DNA from: Myxococcales bacterium
Lineage (GTDB): Bacteria; Myxococcota_A; Polyangia; Polyangiales; Polyangiaceae
DNA: 48,655 nt
Reading direction: 5' to 3'
Assembly (NCBI GenBank): GCA_003153495.1
Contig: PLYU01000259.1
Coordinates: 481-49,135, forward strand
Made by a program: the position numbers and the translations under genes. Below, piece by piece: positions 1 to 11,100 of the stretch (positions are counted from its first letter, which is position 1; every line of letters begins with the position of its first letter). The notes under the pieces were generated by a model. That model searched no databases and had not been told where the DNA came from. It saw only the letters and a list, made by a program, of their open reading frames with translations.

Positions 1-1235
1 CCGAGGCGCTCGACCGCGCGCTGGCGAGTCCCGGCGCGCTGTCGGCCGAGCGGTTGGCGACGGCGCGGCGAACGCGCGACGAGCAGTCGACGCGCGTGGC
101 CGAGGTCGCGGTGGCGGCGAGCGTCGAGGGCGCCACGGTCGAGGTGGACGGGGTGGAGGCTGGCAAGACACCCCTGTCGCAGCCGCTGCGCGTGACGAGT
201 GGCACCCACGTGATCGGCGCGGTCGCGCCGGGCTTCGTGCCTCAGCGCAAGGAGGTGACCATCGCGGGCGGGGAGAAGCAGGCGCTCCAGCTCGAGCTGG
301 TCGCCATGCAGGGGCGCCTCGCGCACCTCGCGGTCAGGACGCACCTGCCCGGCGCGGACGTGCTCGCCGACGATCAGCGCGTCGGCACGACGCCGCTCTC
401 CGCCTCGGTCTCGCTGGCGCCGGGGAGCCACCGCGTCGAGCTGCGCCGGCCCGGGTACGCGACGGCGCGGGCCGAGATCGTCCTCGGCGACGGGGCGACG
501 GGGGAGGTGACGCTCGAGCCGGAAGAGGACCCGGCGGCGCTGGCGACGATGGCGGGAGAGCTCAGGCTGGAGCTCCCCGAGACGCAGGCGGTCGTCACGG
601 TCGACGGGCGCGCTCGCGGCGTCTACACGCAGCCGCTGCGTCTCGCGCCGGGCCCCCACCGCCTGCTGGTCGAGCGAGGCGATTTCCAGCCGGTGGCGCG
701 CGACGTCACCGTCGAGCTGGGTCGCACGGCGACGGTCCGCGTCGACCTCGAGCCGACGTCGGACTATCGCGCGCGGTACGTGTCGCACGCGCAGACCCAG
801 CGCACCTGGGGCATCATCAGCATCGTAGGTGGCGCGGTCATCGCGGCGGGCGGAACGGGCCTCGTCCTGTACGACGCGAAGCAGCGCAGCGACGGCCGCG
901 CGACGATCACCTCGATCGACGCGCAGAGCACGGCCCACTCCAACCAGCTCTGCGATCCGGGCCAGCTGACGGCGATCCTCCAGGCGAACTGCATCGACCC
1001 GAAGAACGCCGCGCAGGCCCAGGTCGACGACGCCAACACGCGCGACTACATCGGCTGGGGCGCTGTCGCGCTCGGAGGCGCTGCGGTGGTCCTCGGCGTC
1101 ACTCTCTTCGTGACGGCCGACGACCCCCACGCGTACGACCGCGCCAGGCCCGCCGACGCCGCCTCGGTCAGAGTCGTACCGACCCTCTCGCCCGCGCGCG
1201 GCGGCGGCACCGTGGGTCTCGTCGGGACGTTCTAG
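1..1235 (+). CDS. PEGA-domain repeat protein, 5'-truncated by window edge
   Basis: Frame is open from the window start (EALDRALASPGALSAERLATARR...); several PEGA-like repeats (VEVDGVEAGKTPLSQPLRVTSGTH, VTVDGRARGVYTQPLRLAPGPHRLLVERGDFQPV) followed by TM-like segments; stop TAG at 1233-1235. Confidence 0.8.
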   Translation, partial: EALDRALASPGALSAERLATARRTRDEQSTRVAEVAVAASVEGATVEVDGVEAGKTPLSQPLRVTSGTHVIGAVAPGFVPQRKEVTIAGGEKQALQLELVAMQGRLAHLAVRTHLPGADVLADDQRVGTTPLSASVSLAPGSHRVELRRPGYATARAEIVLGDGATGEVTLEPEEDPAALATMAGELRLELPETQAVVTVDGRARGVYTQPLRLAPGPHRLLVERGDFQPVARDVTVELGRTATVRVDLEPTSDYRARYVSHAQTQRTWGIISIVGGAVIAAGGTGLVLYDAKQRSDGRATITSIDAQSTAHSNQLCDPGQLTAILQANCIDPKNAAQAQVDDANTRDYIGWGAVALGGAAVVLGVTLFVTADDPHAYDRARPADAASVRVVPTLSPARGGGTVGLVGTF

Positions 1236-1372
1236 GAGCCCGGTGTCTTTCGGCCGATCCCGTCGCGCTGGCGTCGTCGGCCGCGCTCGAAATACGCTGT
1301 GTATTCCTCGCGCGGCCTCCTAGCCATCGCTCGGTCTCGGCCGAAATACACCGGTCTCCTGCGCGGGGACGT
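1236..1372. repeat. Left arm of a long imperfect inverted repeat (~130 bp) flanking a transposase remnant
   Basis: gagcccggtgtctttcggccgatcccgtcgcgctggcgtcgtcgg... matches the reverse complement of ~1862-2009 (gagcccggtgtttttcgccgatcccatcgcgatggcgtcgtcgg...). Confidence 0.75.
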
Positions 1373-1823
1373 GCCCGCGGGGCGCGGTGTGTGGTCTCGG
1401 GGCCCTCAGCCGGTCTGCGCGGGTCGCAGGTGCACCGCGAGCATTGCCAGGCGCGCCAGGTTGACGCAGCACCGTGTGCACGAAGGCCGGGTAGTCCAGG
1501 TCGACACCGGCCGCGTACTTCCAGCGAAGGTCGAAGGCGAAATGGTCGACCGCCTCGCGGTCGCTCCCCCCCTCGATGCGCTGCAGCACCATGACCGTGG
1601 CCACGATGCGCGGCGGCACCGAGCGGCGTCCCACGTCCTCGAACAGGTCGGCGAACGCTTCGTCGGCGAACAGCCGGTGCCCTTGCTCGGCCAGCAGCCG
1701 GTAGATCGACGTCGCGCTCAGCTTCGGCTCGCACAGCTCGCGCGTCGAGCGCTGCAGGTCGGCACTCGGAGGCGTGAGGCCCAGGCTCATGCCCCTGTGG
1801 GTGGTTTGTCCCCGCCGAGTCAT
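1320..1823 (-). pseudogene. Truncated/frameshifted transposase N-terminus (DUF772/IS1182- or IS5-like)
   Basis: LSATSIYRLLAEQGHRLFADEAFADLFEDVGRRSVPPRIVATVMVLQRIEGGSDREAVDHFAFDLRWKYAAGVDLDYPAFVHTVL is typical of DUF772 N-termini; the reading then degenerates and no DDE domain follows. Confidence 0.7.
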
Positions 1824-1861
1824 TCACCTCGCGTACGCAAAACGCGTGCGAATCTCCAGTC

Positions 1862-2009
1862 TCCTCGCCGCGCAGGAGCCCCAGGTGGTTTTCGTCGAGA
1901 CCGAGCGAGGGCTAGGAGGGCGAGCGAGGGCTACTACGCGTAGCTCGAGCGAGCCCGACGACGCCATCGCGATGGGATCGGCGAAAAACACCGGGCTCGT
2001 AGGGCGCCG
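1862..2009. repeat. Right arm of the long inverted repeat
   Basis: See 1236-1372; contains gagaccgagcgagggctag, which also occurs at the window end. Confidence 0.75.
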
Positions 2010-2018
2010 TCCCGCGCC

Positions 2019-4391
2019 TCACCTCGTCGGGCCGGCGCCGCCGCCGCACTGCCCCGGCGCCCCGCCGCCTCCGCAGGTCGCCGGAGGCGTGCACGTCCCG
2101 CAGTCGAGCTGGCTGCCGCACCCGTCTCCTGCCGGTCCGCAGTCGTACCCCAGCTGCTGGCACGTCACGGGCGTGCACGTTCCCCCCGCGCCGCACTGCC
2201 CGAGCGTCCCCGCGCCGCCGCAGGTCCGGGGAAGAGGGCACGACCCGCAGTCGATCTGGTTGCCGCAGCCGTCTCCTGCCGGGCCGCAGCCGACGCCCTG
2301 CTCCGCGCAGGTCTGCGGCGTGCAGGGGGCGTTCCCTCCGCACTGGCCGAGCTCGCCGCCACCGCCGCACGTCAGCGGGGCGGGGCACGTCCCGCAGTCG
2401 ATCTGGTTGCCGCACCCGTCGCCCGCCGGCCCGCAGCCGAACAGCTGCTGCGCACACGTCTGCGGGAGGCACGACGGCGGCGGCGGCCCCGGCGGGCACG
2501 AGGCGAGGTCCCAGATCATGTACTCGAGCATCTTCTCCTGCGCGATCATGGATCCGGGGCCGCACTCCGCCGGGAACGTCACGCTCGTCGTGTTCGGCTG
2601 CAGATCGGTCACGTGGAAGTCGCTGTAGATGACGTGGCCGCACTGGTTGGGCTGGTTCCACGGCATGTCGAACGTGTAGTGAAGGAGCATCGGCGTACCG
2701 TCGAAGTCCGTGGTGTCGACCCAGTCGACCGCGCCGGGGTTGACCGCGTCGACGTCGTGCCGGGGCACGCTGATGGTCACCTCCGGCGGGCTCGTGTTCG
2801 ACAGCGCGCCGACCGCGTTCAGCCACGCGGCGAAGACGGCGCCCTTCGGGTTCGTCGACACGTTGACGCTGGCCACCTTGAAGTTCCACGCCGTATGGTT
2901 CACGTTCCACTGCGCGGTCCGGTCGAACGGGCTGGTCTGATAGAGCCACGCGTAGCTGAAGTGGGTGGCGAAGAAGTGGCCGCCTCCGTTGGCGTAGGTG
3001 ACGAGGTTCGCCTCCTCGGCGGGGGTCTTCCGGTTCGCGCTTCCGGCCGCGGTCGGGTCCACGCCCCAGCAGGGCAGGAGGATCTGGTCGTAGTCCATGA
3101 ACGAGCCTCCGCTGCCCATCAGCGCGGTCTCCTCGGGCGTGCCGGGCCCGACGTCGGCGCCGTTGCCCACGTAGACGTGGACGCGACCGCTGCCCCCGGC
3201 GGCCGTGAACTCGGTCCGGTCCACCCCCATCTTGAGCAGGACGCACTCGAGCGCGTCGACGTTGCCGGTCGAGATGGCCGTCAGCGGGATGTTGGCGCTC
3301 CCCGGGATGTCCGCGTCGATCTGGCTGCGCGGCATGTGGATGTCGCCGACCGCCGTGGTCGCGCACGCGCTGGTGACGTCGAGCAGCACGCCGCGTCGCC
3401 ACCGGCCGAGCTGGATCACGACCGGGATGCCGCGTCCCACCGGGACGTTCGCGAGGGTGAAGGCGCCGTCGAACGCCGTGGTCGTCGAGACCAGCGGCCG
3501 ACCCGAGACGCTGGCCCCGCACTGGTCGCACTGGACGCCTCGGGTGAAGCGCTGCAGCGGCGCGTTCGGGACGTAGACGACCACGTTGGGCACCGGGTCG
3601 GGGCCGCCGTACTGCGGCAGGGTCCCGGCCACCACCCGGCCCGTGATCGTCGTGGTCGTCCCGCCGTCGCACGCGACCTGTTGCGTGCAGAGGCCCGTGC
3701 ACGCCGGCCGGGTCCCGCACACTCCGGGCTGGCCGCCGCCGCACACCTCCGGCAGCGTGCACGCGCCGCACTGGAGCAGGCCGCCGCAGCCGTCGCCGGC
3801 AGGGCCGCAGTCGAAGCCGAGCGTCTGGCACGTCGCCGGGGTGCAGGCCGGCGCGCCGTCCTGGGTGACGCCGCTGTTGCCGCCGCAGATGTCGAAGCCC
3901 CCGCCGCCGCAGTACGCGGGCGCGGTGCACGCGCCGCACTGGAGGAGCCCGCCGCACCCGTCGCCAGTGAAGCCGCAGTCGTGGCCGACGTCCTTGCAGG
4001 TCCTCGGGTTGCAGAGCAGCGCGCCGTCGCGCGCGAGCAGCGCGTCGCCGCCGCACTGGCTGTAGCCTGCGCCGCCGCAGTAGGTCGGCAGCGGGCACGT
4101 CCCGCAGTCGATGAGGCCTCCGCATCCGTCCCCGTTCGGGCCGCACGTGTAGCCGAGGTCCTGGCAGGTCCTTGGAACGCAGGCGCCGTCGAGGTTTCCG
4201 TCGAGGGTGAAGGTCGGGCCGTCGTCGATGGCGGCCGGCCCTGCCTCTCCGACGGCGAGCGAGCTGTCCTGGGCCTCGGGGACCCTGGCGAACGTGCTTC
4301 CGCCGTTTCCGCCGCAAGACGCCGCTGCCGCGAGCCACGTCCCGACCAGCGCGAGCACCCCAGCGAAGCGACGGAGTCTGAATCCCTGCAT
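2019..4391 (-). CDS. Cys-rich repeat lipoprotein paralog A (3+3 repeats) with central carboxypeptidase-regulatory-like region
   Basis: MQGFRLRRFAGVLALVGTWLAAAASCGG lipobox; repeats CxPxTCxxLGxxCGPAGDGCGGxLxCGTCxxPxxCGGGG; core TITGRVVAGT...PDPVPNVVVYVPNAPLQ...FDGAFTLANVPVG; ORF start re-set from 4613 to the signal-peptide Met. Confidence 0.85.
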   Translation of the reverse strand: MQGFRLRRFAGVLALVGTWLAAAASCGGNGGSTFARVPEAQDSSLAVGEAGPAAIDDGPTFTLDGNLDGACVPRTCQDLGYTCGPNGDGCGGLIDCGTCPLPTYCGGAGYSQCGGDALLARDGALLCNPRTCKDVGHDCGFTGDGCGGLLQCGACTAPAYCGGGGFDICGGNSGVTQDGAPACTPATCQTLGFDCGPAGDGCGGLLQCGACTLPEVCGGGQPGVCGTRPACTGLCTQQVACDGGTTTTITGRVVAGTLPQYGGPDPVPNVVVYVPNAPLQRFTRGVQCDQCGASVSGRPLVSTTTAFDGAFTLANVPVGRGIPVVIQLGRWRRGVLLDVTSACATTAVGDIHMPRSQIDADIPGSANIPLTAISTGNVDALECVLLKMGVDRTEFTAAGGSGRVHVYVGNGADVGPGTPEETALMGSGGSFMDYDQILLPCWGVDPTAAGSANRKTPAEEANLVTYANGGGHFFATHFSYAWLYQTSPFDRTAQWNVNHTAWNFKVASVNVSTNPKGAVFAAWLNAVGALSNTSPPEVTISVPRHDVDAVNPGAVDWVDTTDFDGTPMLLHYTFDMPWNQPNQCGHVIYSDFHVTDLQPNTTSVTFPAECGPGSMIAQEKMLEYMIWDLASCPPGPPPPSCLPQTCAQQLFGCGPAGDGCGNQIDCGTCPAPLTCGGGGELGQCGGNAPCTPQTCAEQGVGCGPAGDGCGNQIDCGSCPLPRTCGGAGTLGQCGAGGTCTPVTCQQLGYDCGPAGDGCGSQLDCGTCTPPATCGGGGAPGQCGGGAGPTR

Positions 4392-4422
4392 GGCTGCGCG
4401 GCACGCCCCGCGCTCGTCTCCT

Positions 4423-7400
4423 TTACTGAGTGCCGCCGCCGCACACCCCGGGTGTGCCTCCGCCTCCGCACGATTGCGGGATGGTGCACGAGCCGCACTG
4501 GACCAATCCTCCGCAGCCGTCGCCTGCCGGCCCGCAGTTGTAGCCGAGCGCCTGGCACGTCTGCGGCGTGCAGGCGCCGTTGCCGCCGCACACCCCGGCC
4601 GTCCCTCCGCCACCGCACGTCTGGGGCGGCGTGCAGACGCCGCAGCCGCCGGCGATCAGGTTTCCGCAGCCGTCACCGGCCGGTCCGCACGTGATGCCCT
4701 GCTGGGCGCAGGTCTCCGGCACGCAGCCAGCCGTGCCTCCGCACTTGCCGGGGACGCCCCCTCCGCCGCAAGTCTGAGGCGGCGTGCACTTGCCGCAGCC
4801 GCCGGGGATGAGGTTCCCGCAGCCGTCGCCGGCGGGCCCGCAGCTGATGCTCTGCTGCGCGCACGTCTGCGGCGCGCACACCGAGCCGTCGGTGGTCCCG
4901 CAGTGGCCGGCCACGCCTCCCCCGCCGCAGGTCTGGCCTGCCGGGCACGTCCCGCACCCGTTCGGGATCTGGTTGCCGCAGCCGTCGCCGGCCGGTCCGC
5001 AGGCGATGTTCTGCTGCGCGCACGTCTGCGGCGTGCACGTCCCGCCGTCGGGTGCGCCGCAGTGACCGGGAACGCCCCCGCCGCCGCAGGTCTGCCCGGT
5101 CGGGCACGATCCGCAGCCACCGGAGATGAGGCTCCCGCAGCCGTCGCCCGCGGGGCCGCACGCGATGTTCTGCTGAGGGCACGTCCGCGGGAGGCAGCTC
5201 CCGGCGTCAATCACGCCGCACTGTCCGGGCACGCCGCCGCCCCCGCACGTCAGGGGCGCCGTGCACGTGCCGCAGTCGAGCAAGCCGCCGCAGCCGTCGC
5301 CGGCGGGCCCGCAGCCGATGTTCTGCCCGGCGCACGTCTGCTTCACGCACGCCCCCGCGTCCGGATACCCGCACTGCGACGCGACGCCGCCGCCGCCGCA
5401 CGTCTGCGGCGCGGTGCACGTCCCGCAGCCGCCCGGGATCAGGTTGCCGCACCCGTCGCCCGTCGGTCCGCAGTGCGAGCTCATCTGCTGGCACGTGCGC
5501 GGCGTGCACGTCGGCCCGCTCGGCACCACGCACGACGCGAGATCCCAGATCATGAACTCGAGGATCTTCTCCTGCGGGGTGAAGCTCTTGGTGCACTCGG
5601 CCGGGAACACCTGTCCGTTGGTGTCGGGGCCGTTCGCGATCCCGGCGACGTGGAAGTCGCTGAAGATCGCGTGCCCGCACGTCGGCGAGCCGCCCACCGG
5701 CGTGTCGAACGTGAAATGCTCGACGAGGGAGTTGTTGTGGTCAGGGTCCGTGCCGTCGATCCAGTCGATCGACCCGTTCGCGACGCCGTCCGCGTCGTGG
5801 CGCGGATTGCTGATCGAGACCTGCGGGTTGGCCGGCAACGTCGGGCCCGAGTTGGAGAGCGCCCCGATCAGGTTCAGCCAGCTGGCGAACGTCCCGGCCG
5901 TAGGGGCCGGCGGCGACGGCGGCACCGCCTTGTTGACGTCGAGCGTCCAGGACACGTTGCCGGGGTTGTTGTAGTCCGGATTCCAGCTCGCCACCGTGTC
6001 GAACTCACCGTTGCCGACGAGCCACGAGTAGCTGTAGTGCGTCGCGAAGAAGTGTCCGCCGCCGTCGGCGTACGTGATCAGGTCCGCCCGCTCGCCGGCC
6101 GTCTTCGCGGTCGGGCTGCCCCAGCACGGCAGCATGATCTGGTCGTAGTTCATGTACGTGCCGCCCGTGTCGAGCAGAGCGGCCTCCTGGCGCGTGCCCG
6201 CGCCCGCGGTCGCCCCGGGGCCGTGGCGCGACCCGCCCCCGCTCAGCGTCCCGCCGCCGTACACGTGGATGCGTCCGGTGCCGCTGTCCGGGGTGAACTC
6301 GGTCTGATCGATGCCCATCTTGAGGAGCACGCACTCGAGCGGGTCGACGTTGCCCGTCGAGATGGCCGAAAACGGGATGTTCCCTTCGCCCTGGTTGCGG
6401 GGCATGTGCAGGCTGCCGACGTCCGCCGTGGTGCATGCCGTGACGGCCGAGATGGGGAACTCGCGGCGCCACCGGCCGAGCTGGATGACCAGGGGGAAGC
6501 CGACGCCCGCCGGGACGTTCGGCAGTGTGAAGGTCCCGTCGAAGTTGGTGTGCGTCGAGACGAGCGGAGACCCGGAGACGTCCGAGCTGCACTGCCGGCA
6601 CGCGGCGCCCGTCGAGAAGCCCTGCAGGGGGGCGTTGCGGACGTAGACAAGGACGTTCGGCACCGGGTCCGGCGCCTGTGCGGGATTCAGCCAAGCCGAT
6701 ACCCCCGCGAGGATCTTCCCGGTGATCGTCGTCAAGGCCCCGCCGTCGCACGACACCTGGTTCTGGCAGAGGCCCGTGCACGGGATCGTCTGCCCGCAGA
6801 CGTTGGGTTGCCCGCCGCCGCCGCAGATGTCCCCCGACGTGGCGCACGTGCTGCCGCACTGGAGCGTTCCGCCGCAGCCGTCGCCCGCCGAGCCGCAGTT
6901 GAAGCCGAGGCTCGCGCAGGTCGCCGGAGTGCAGATGACCGCGCCGTCGGGCGCGATCCCGGTGTTCCCGCCGCATACGCTGGGGGCGCCGCCGCCGCCG
7001 CACGACTGGGGCGCCGTGCACGTCCCGCACTGGAGCGTGCCGCCGCAGCCGTCGCCCGCGGGGCCGCAGTTGAAGCCGAGCTGCGGGCAGGTCTTCGGAG
7101 TGCACGTCGAGATCGGCCCGCCGTCGGGGCCGAAACCCGAGTTGCCGCCGCACAGGTCGAAGCCGCGGCCGCCGCAGAACTGAGGCGCAACGCACGTCCC
7201 GCATTGCAGCAGGCCCCCGCAGCCGTCCGCCGCCGGCCCGCAGTTGTAGCCGAGGTTCGCGCAGGTCCTCGGCGTGCACGAGGAGACGCCGCCGTCGGCC
7301 GGCTTGTTGCCGCCGCACTTGTCGAAGCCCCCGCCGCCGCAGAACTGGGGCGCCGAGCACGTGCCGCAGTCGAGCAGCCCGCCGCAGCCGTCGCCCGCCG

Positions 7401-8127
7401 CCCCGCAGTTGTAGACGAGCGACTGGCAGGTCGCCGGGACGCACGGGGACACCGGGCCGCCGTCCGGCGCGCCGTGCCCTCCGCACAGGTTGAACCCGCC
7501 TCCGCCGCAGAACTGGGGCGCGGTGCACGTGCCGCAGTCGAGCGTCCCCCCGCAGCCGTCGCCCGCCGCTCCGCAGTTGTAGCCGAGATTCGCGCACGTC
7601 TTCGGCGTGCAGCGCGGCCCGCCGTCGGGGTTCGTCCCCCCGTCGCCGCCGCCGCACTTGTCGAAGCCGCCGCCGCCGCAGAAGTCGGGCGCCGTGCACG
7701 TGCCGCACTGCACGAGGAGGCCGCATCCGTCCGCGGAGGGACCGCAGGTGTAACCGAGGTCCGTGCAGGTCTTCGGGGTGCACGCCTGACCGCCGTCGGC
7801 ACCTTGATAGATGCTGCCGCCGCACTGGCTGTAGCCGCCGCCGCCGCAGTACTCGGGGGCCGTACACGTGCCGCAGGCGAGGGTGCCGCCGCATCCGTCC
7901 CCGTTCCCTCCGCACGTGTACCCGAGGCTCTTGCACGTCCCCGGGACGCACAGGCTGCCCGAGTCCTGGAAGAGGAGCGACCCGTCGCCGCCGCTGCCTC
8001 CGACCGAGGCGTCGTCGCCCCCGGCGACCGGGGTGCCGGCCCCCGAGCTGCCGCACGATACCGCGACCGTGCCGGTGAGGGCGATGAGCAGCGTACAGAT
8101 GAACCGTCCAAAGAAAGGTGATTTCAT
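4423..8127 (-). CDS. Cys-rich repeat lipoprotein paralog B (7+7 repeats)
   Basis: MKSPFFGRFICTLLIALTGTVAVSCGSSG signal/lipobox; same architecture as paralog A; ATG overlaps the stop of the upstream gene (TGATG). Confidence 0.85.
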   Translation of the reverse strand: MKSPFFGRFICTLLIALTGTVAVSCGSSGAGTPVAGGDDASVGGSGGDGSLLFQDSGSLCVPGTCKSLGYTCGGNGDGCGGTLACGTCTAPEYCGGGGYSQCGGSIYQGADGGQACTPKTCTDLGYTCGPSADGCGLLVQCGTCTAPDFCGGGGFDKCGGGDGGTNPDGGPRCTPKTCANLGYNCGAAGDGCGGTLDCGTCTAPQFCGGGGFNLCGGHGAPDGGPVSPCVPATCQSLVYNCGAAGDGCGGLLDCGTCSAPQFCGGGGFDKCGGNKPADGGVSSCTPRTCANLGYNCGPAADGCGGLLQCGTCVAPQFCGGRGFDLCGGNSGFGPDGGPISTCTPKTCPQLGFNCGPAGDGCGGTLQCGTCTAPQSCGGGGAPSVCGGNTGIAPDGAVICTPATCASLGFNCGSAGDGCGGTLQCGSTCATSGDICGGGGQPNVCGQTIPCTGLCQNQVSCDGGALTTITGKILAGVSAWLNPAQAPDPVPNVLVYVRNAPLQGFSTGAACRQCSSDVSGSPLVSTHTNFDGTFTLPNVPAGVGFPLVIQLGRWRREFPISAVTACTTADVGSLHMPRNQGEGNIPFSAISTGNVDPLECVLLKMGIDQTEFTPDSGTGRIHVYGGGTLSGGGSRHGPGATAGAGTRQEAALLDTGGTYMNYDQIMLPCWGSPTAKTAGERADLITYADGGGHFFATHYSYSWLVGNGEFDTVASWNPDYNNPGNVSWTLDVNKAVPPSPPAPTAGTFASWLNLIGALSNSGPTLPANPQVSISNPRHDADGVANGSIDWIDGTDPDHNNSLVEHFTFDTPVGGSPTCGHAIFSDFHVAGIANGPDTNGQVFPAECTKSFTPQEKILEFMIWDLASCVVPSGPTCTPRTCQQMSSHCGPTGDGCGNLIPGGCGTCTAPQTCGGGGVASQCGYPDAGACVKQTCAGQNIGCGPAGDGCGGLLDCGTCTAPLTCGGGGVPGQCGVIDAGSCLPRTCPQQNIACGPAGDGCGSLISGGCGSCPTGQTCGGGGVPGHCGAPDGGTCTPQTCAQQNIACGPAGDGCGNQIPNGCGTCPAGQTCGGGGVAGHCGTTDGSVCAPQTCAQQSISCGPAGDGCGNLIPGGCGKCTPPQTCGGGGVPGKCGGTAGCVPETCAQQGITCGPAGDGCGNLIAGGCGVCTPPQTCGGGGTAGVCGGNGACTPQTCQALGYNCGPAGDGCGGLVQCGSCTIPQSCGGGGTPGVCGGGTQ

Positions 8128-11100
8128 CACTGAGTTCCTCCACCACAGATGCCTGCGAGCCCGCCGCCGCCGCACGTCTGCGGCAGCGTGCACGACCCGC
8201 ACTGAATCAGACCGCCGCAGCCGTCGCCGGCCGGGCCGCAGTTGAAGCCGAGCTGCTTGCAGGTCTTCGGGACGCAAGTCCCGCTGCACTGTCCCGGGAC
8301 TCCGCCGCCGCCGCAGGTCTGCCCGGCCGGGCACGGCCCGCAGTCGAGCGAGGTGCCGCAGCCGTCCCCGGCCGGCCCGCAGGCGATCTTCTGCGCCTGA
8401 CAGCTCTGCGGTGTGCACGTCGGGCCGCCGCACTTACCGGGGACGCCGCCGCCGCCGCAGGTCTGCCCCGCCGGGCAGGTGCCGCAGCCGCCCGCGATCA
8501 GGTTGCCGCAGCCGTCACCCGCGGGGCCGCAGTTCACGCCTTGCTGGGTGCAGGTCTGGGGCGCGCACGTGCCCGCGTCGGGCGGCGCGCACTGTCCGGG
8601 CACCCCACCGGCGCCGCAAGCCTGTCCGGTCGGGCAAGTCCCGCAGCCTCCGGGGATCAGGTTGCCGCAGCCGTCGCCCGCCGGCCCGCAGGTGATGTGG
8701 GCCTGCGGACAGCTCTGCGCCCGGCACGTCCCGCCGTCGGGCGGCGCGCCGCACACGAAGGGCGTGCCGCCGCCGCCGCAGGTCTGACCCGACGGGCACG
8801 AGCCGCAATCGAGCGTCCCGCCGCAGCCGTCGCCCGCGGGCCCGCAGCCGACGTTCTGCTGCTGGCACGTCCGCGGCGTGCACTGGGGAAGGGGCGGTCC
8901 CGAGCACGACTCGAGGTCCCAGATCATGAACTCGAGCACCCGCTCCTGCGACGTCAGCTGGCTTGCCGGGCCGCACTCCGTCGGGAAAGGCAGGGCGGTC
9001 CCGCCGCAGCCGATGCTCGCCGCGCTGCCGCACTGGTTGCCTCCGCCTCCGCCCCCCGTGTTGACATGGAAGTCGCTGAAGATGGCGTGCCCGCACGCCT
9101 TCGCCGCGCCCACCGGCGTGTCGAAGGTGTAGTGCAGGAGCATGCCGCTACTCGCGGGATCGCTGATGCACGGGTCGGCGCCGTCGATCCAGTCGACCGA
9201 CGCCCCGGCCACTCCGTCGACGTCGTGTCGCGCCTGGTGGATCACGAGCTGCGGCGGGCTGGTGCTCGTCAGCGCGCCCACCGCGCCCAGCCACTGCGCG
9301 AACACGCCGGGGCTCTTGGGAGGCACCGACGCGCTGACGTTCGCGGTCATGCTGTCGATGTCGGCCTGATCGACGTTCCAGCTCGCCGTCGTGCTGAAGG
9401 GGGCGTTCTGATACAGCCACGCGTAGCTGAAGTGCGTGGCGAAGAACCGCCCGCCGCTGTCGGCGTAGCTGACCAGGTTCGCGAGCTCGGCAGGGGACTT
9501 GCGGGCGCAGGCGCTGACGACCGGATCGACGCCCCAGCAGGGGAACAGGATCTGGTCGTAGCTCATGAAGGTGCCGCCGCTGCCCATGAGCGCCGCCTCG
9601 TTCGGCGTCAGGCCGCCGGTGCTGGCTCCGTTGCCGGTGTAGAGGTGGATGCGGCCGCCGCCGGCGTTCGAGGTGAACTCGGACTGGGCGACGCCCATCT
9701 TGCGGAGGACGCACTCGATCGGGTCGAGCTGTCCGGTCGAGATGGCCGTCAGAGGGATGTTCGAGCTGCCCGGGATGTCGCCGGCGTCGCCGCCCTGCGT
9801 GCGCGGCATGTGGATGTCGCCGACGCGCGTCGACGTGCACGCGCTCGTGATGTCGAAGGTGACCCCCCGGCGCCACTTGCCGAGCTGGATCACCACCGGG
9901 ATGCCCGTTCCCACCGGGACGTTCGGGAGCGTGAAGGTGCCGTCGAAGCCCGTGGTGGTCGAGACCAGGGGGGTGCCCGACACGTCCGCGCCGCAGCCGC
10001 CGCACGACGCGCCCGAGCTCACCGGCCCCAGCGGCGCGTTGGGGATGTAGACCAGCACGTTCGGCACGGGATCCGGCGAGCCGAACCCGGTCCCCGTCGT
10101 CCCGCTCACGACGCGCCCGGTGATGGTCGTCGGCGTCCCGCCGTCACACGCCGCTTGCTGCGTGCACAGGCCGACGCATGTTCTGCCGCACTTGCCCGGC
10201 TGGCTGCCACCGCCGCAGACGTTCGGCGCCGTGCACGTCCCGCACTGGAGCGCCCCGCCGCAGCCGTCGCCCGCCGGGCCGCAGTCGAAGCCGAGGTCCT
10301 GGCAGGTCCGGGGAATGCAGCCGCCGTCGGGCAAGAGGCCGGGGCCGACTCCGCAGACACTGGGTCCGGCCGCGCCGCAGAACTGGGGCGCCGGGCACGT
10401 GCCGCACTGGATCACCCCGCCGCACCCGTCGCCGTTGTCCCCGCAGCCGTAGCCCAGCTGCTGGCACGTCTTCGGGTTGCACACCGGCGCCGGACCGCCG
10501 TCGGGAAGGAGCGGGGGAGCGGGCACGCCGCACTTGTCGAAGCCGCCGCCGCCGCAGAGCTCGGGCGCGTTGCACGTCCCGCACTGGATCGTGCCGCCGC
10601 ACCCGTCGCCCGCGGCGCCGCAGTCGAGCTTGAGATCCTGGCAGGTCTTCGCCACGCAGGTGCCGCCGTCGATCAGGACGTCGCACTTGTCGAACCCGCC
10701 GCCGCCGCAGATGCTCGGCGCCGCGCACGTGCCGCACTGGAGCAGGCCCCCGCAGCCGTCGGCCGCGGGGCCGCAGTCGTACCCGAGATCGTGGCAGGTC
10801 TCGAGGGTCGGGCAGGGGCCGCCGTCGGGAGCGGGCGGGGGCGGGTTGCCGCACTTGCTGTAGCCGCCCCCGCCGCAGTAATCCGGCGCGGTGCACGTGC
10901 CGCAGTCGATGACTTGGCCGCAGCCGTCACCGTTCTTCCCGCAGGTGTACCCCTGGCCCTTGCACGTCTGCGGGCGACAGAGGCCGGCGTCGCTACCGGG
11001 AAAGCTGGGGCTGTCGGACGCCGCGCCGTCGCCGATGGACGCATCGGTGCCGGCGCCCCTGGGGGCACCGCCGGAGCTCCCACACGAAATCGCCGTTATC

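Noticed and set aside
1912-4404. 830-aa minus-strand ORF overlapping paralog A in another frame
   Set aside because: Arg-rich out-of-frame reading of the same repeats; no signal peptide or conserved motif
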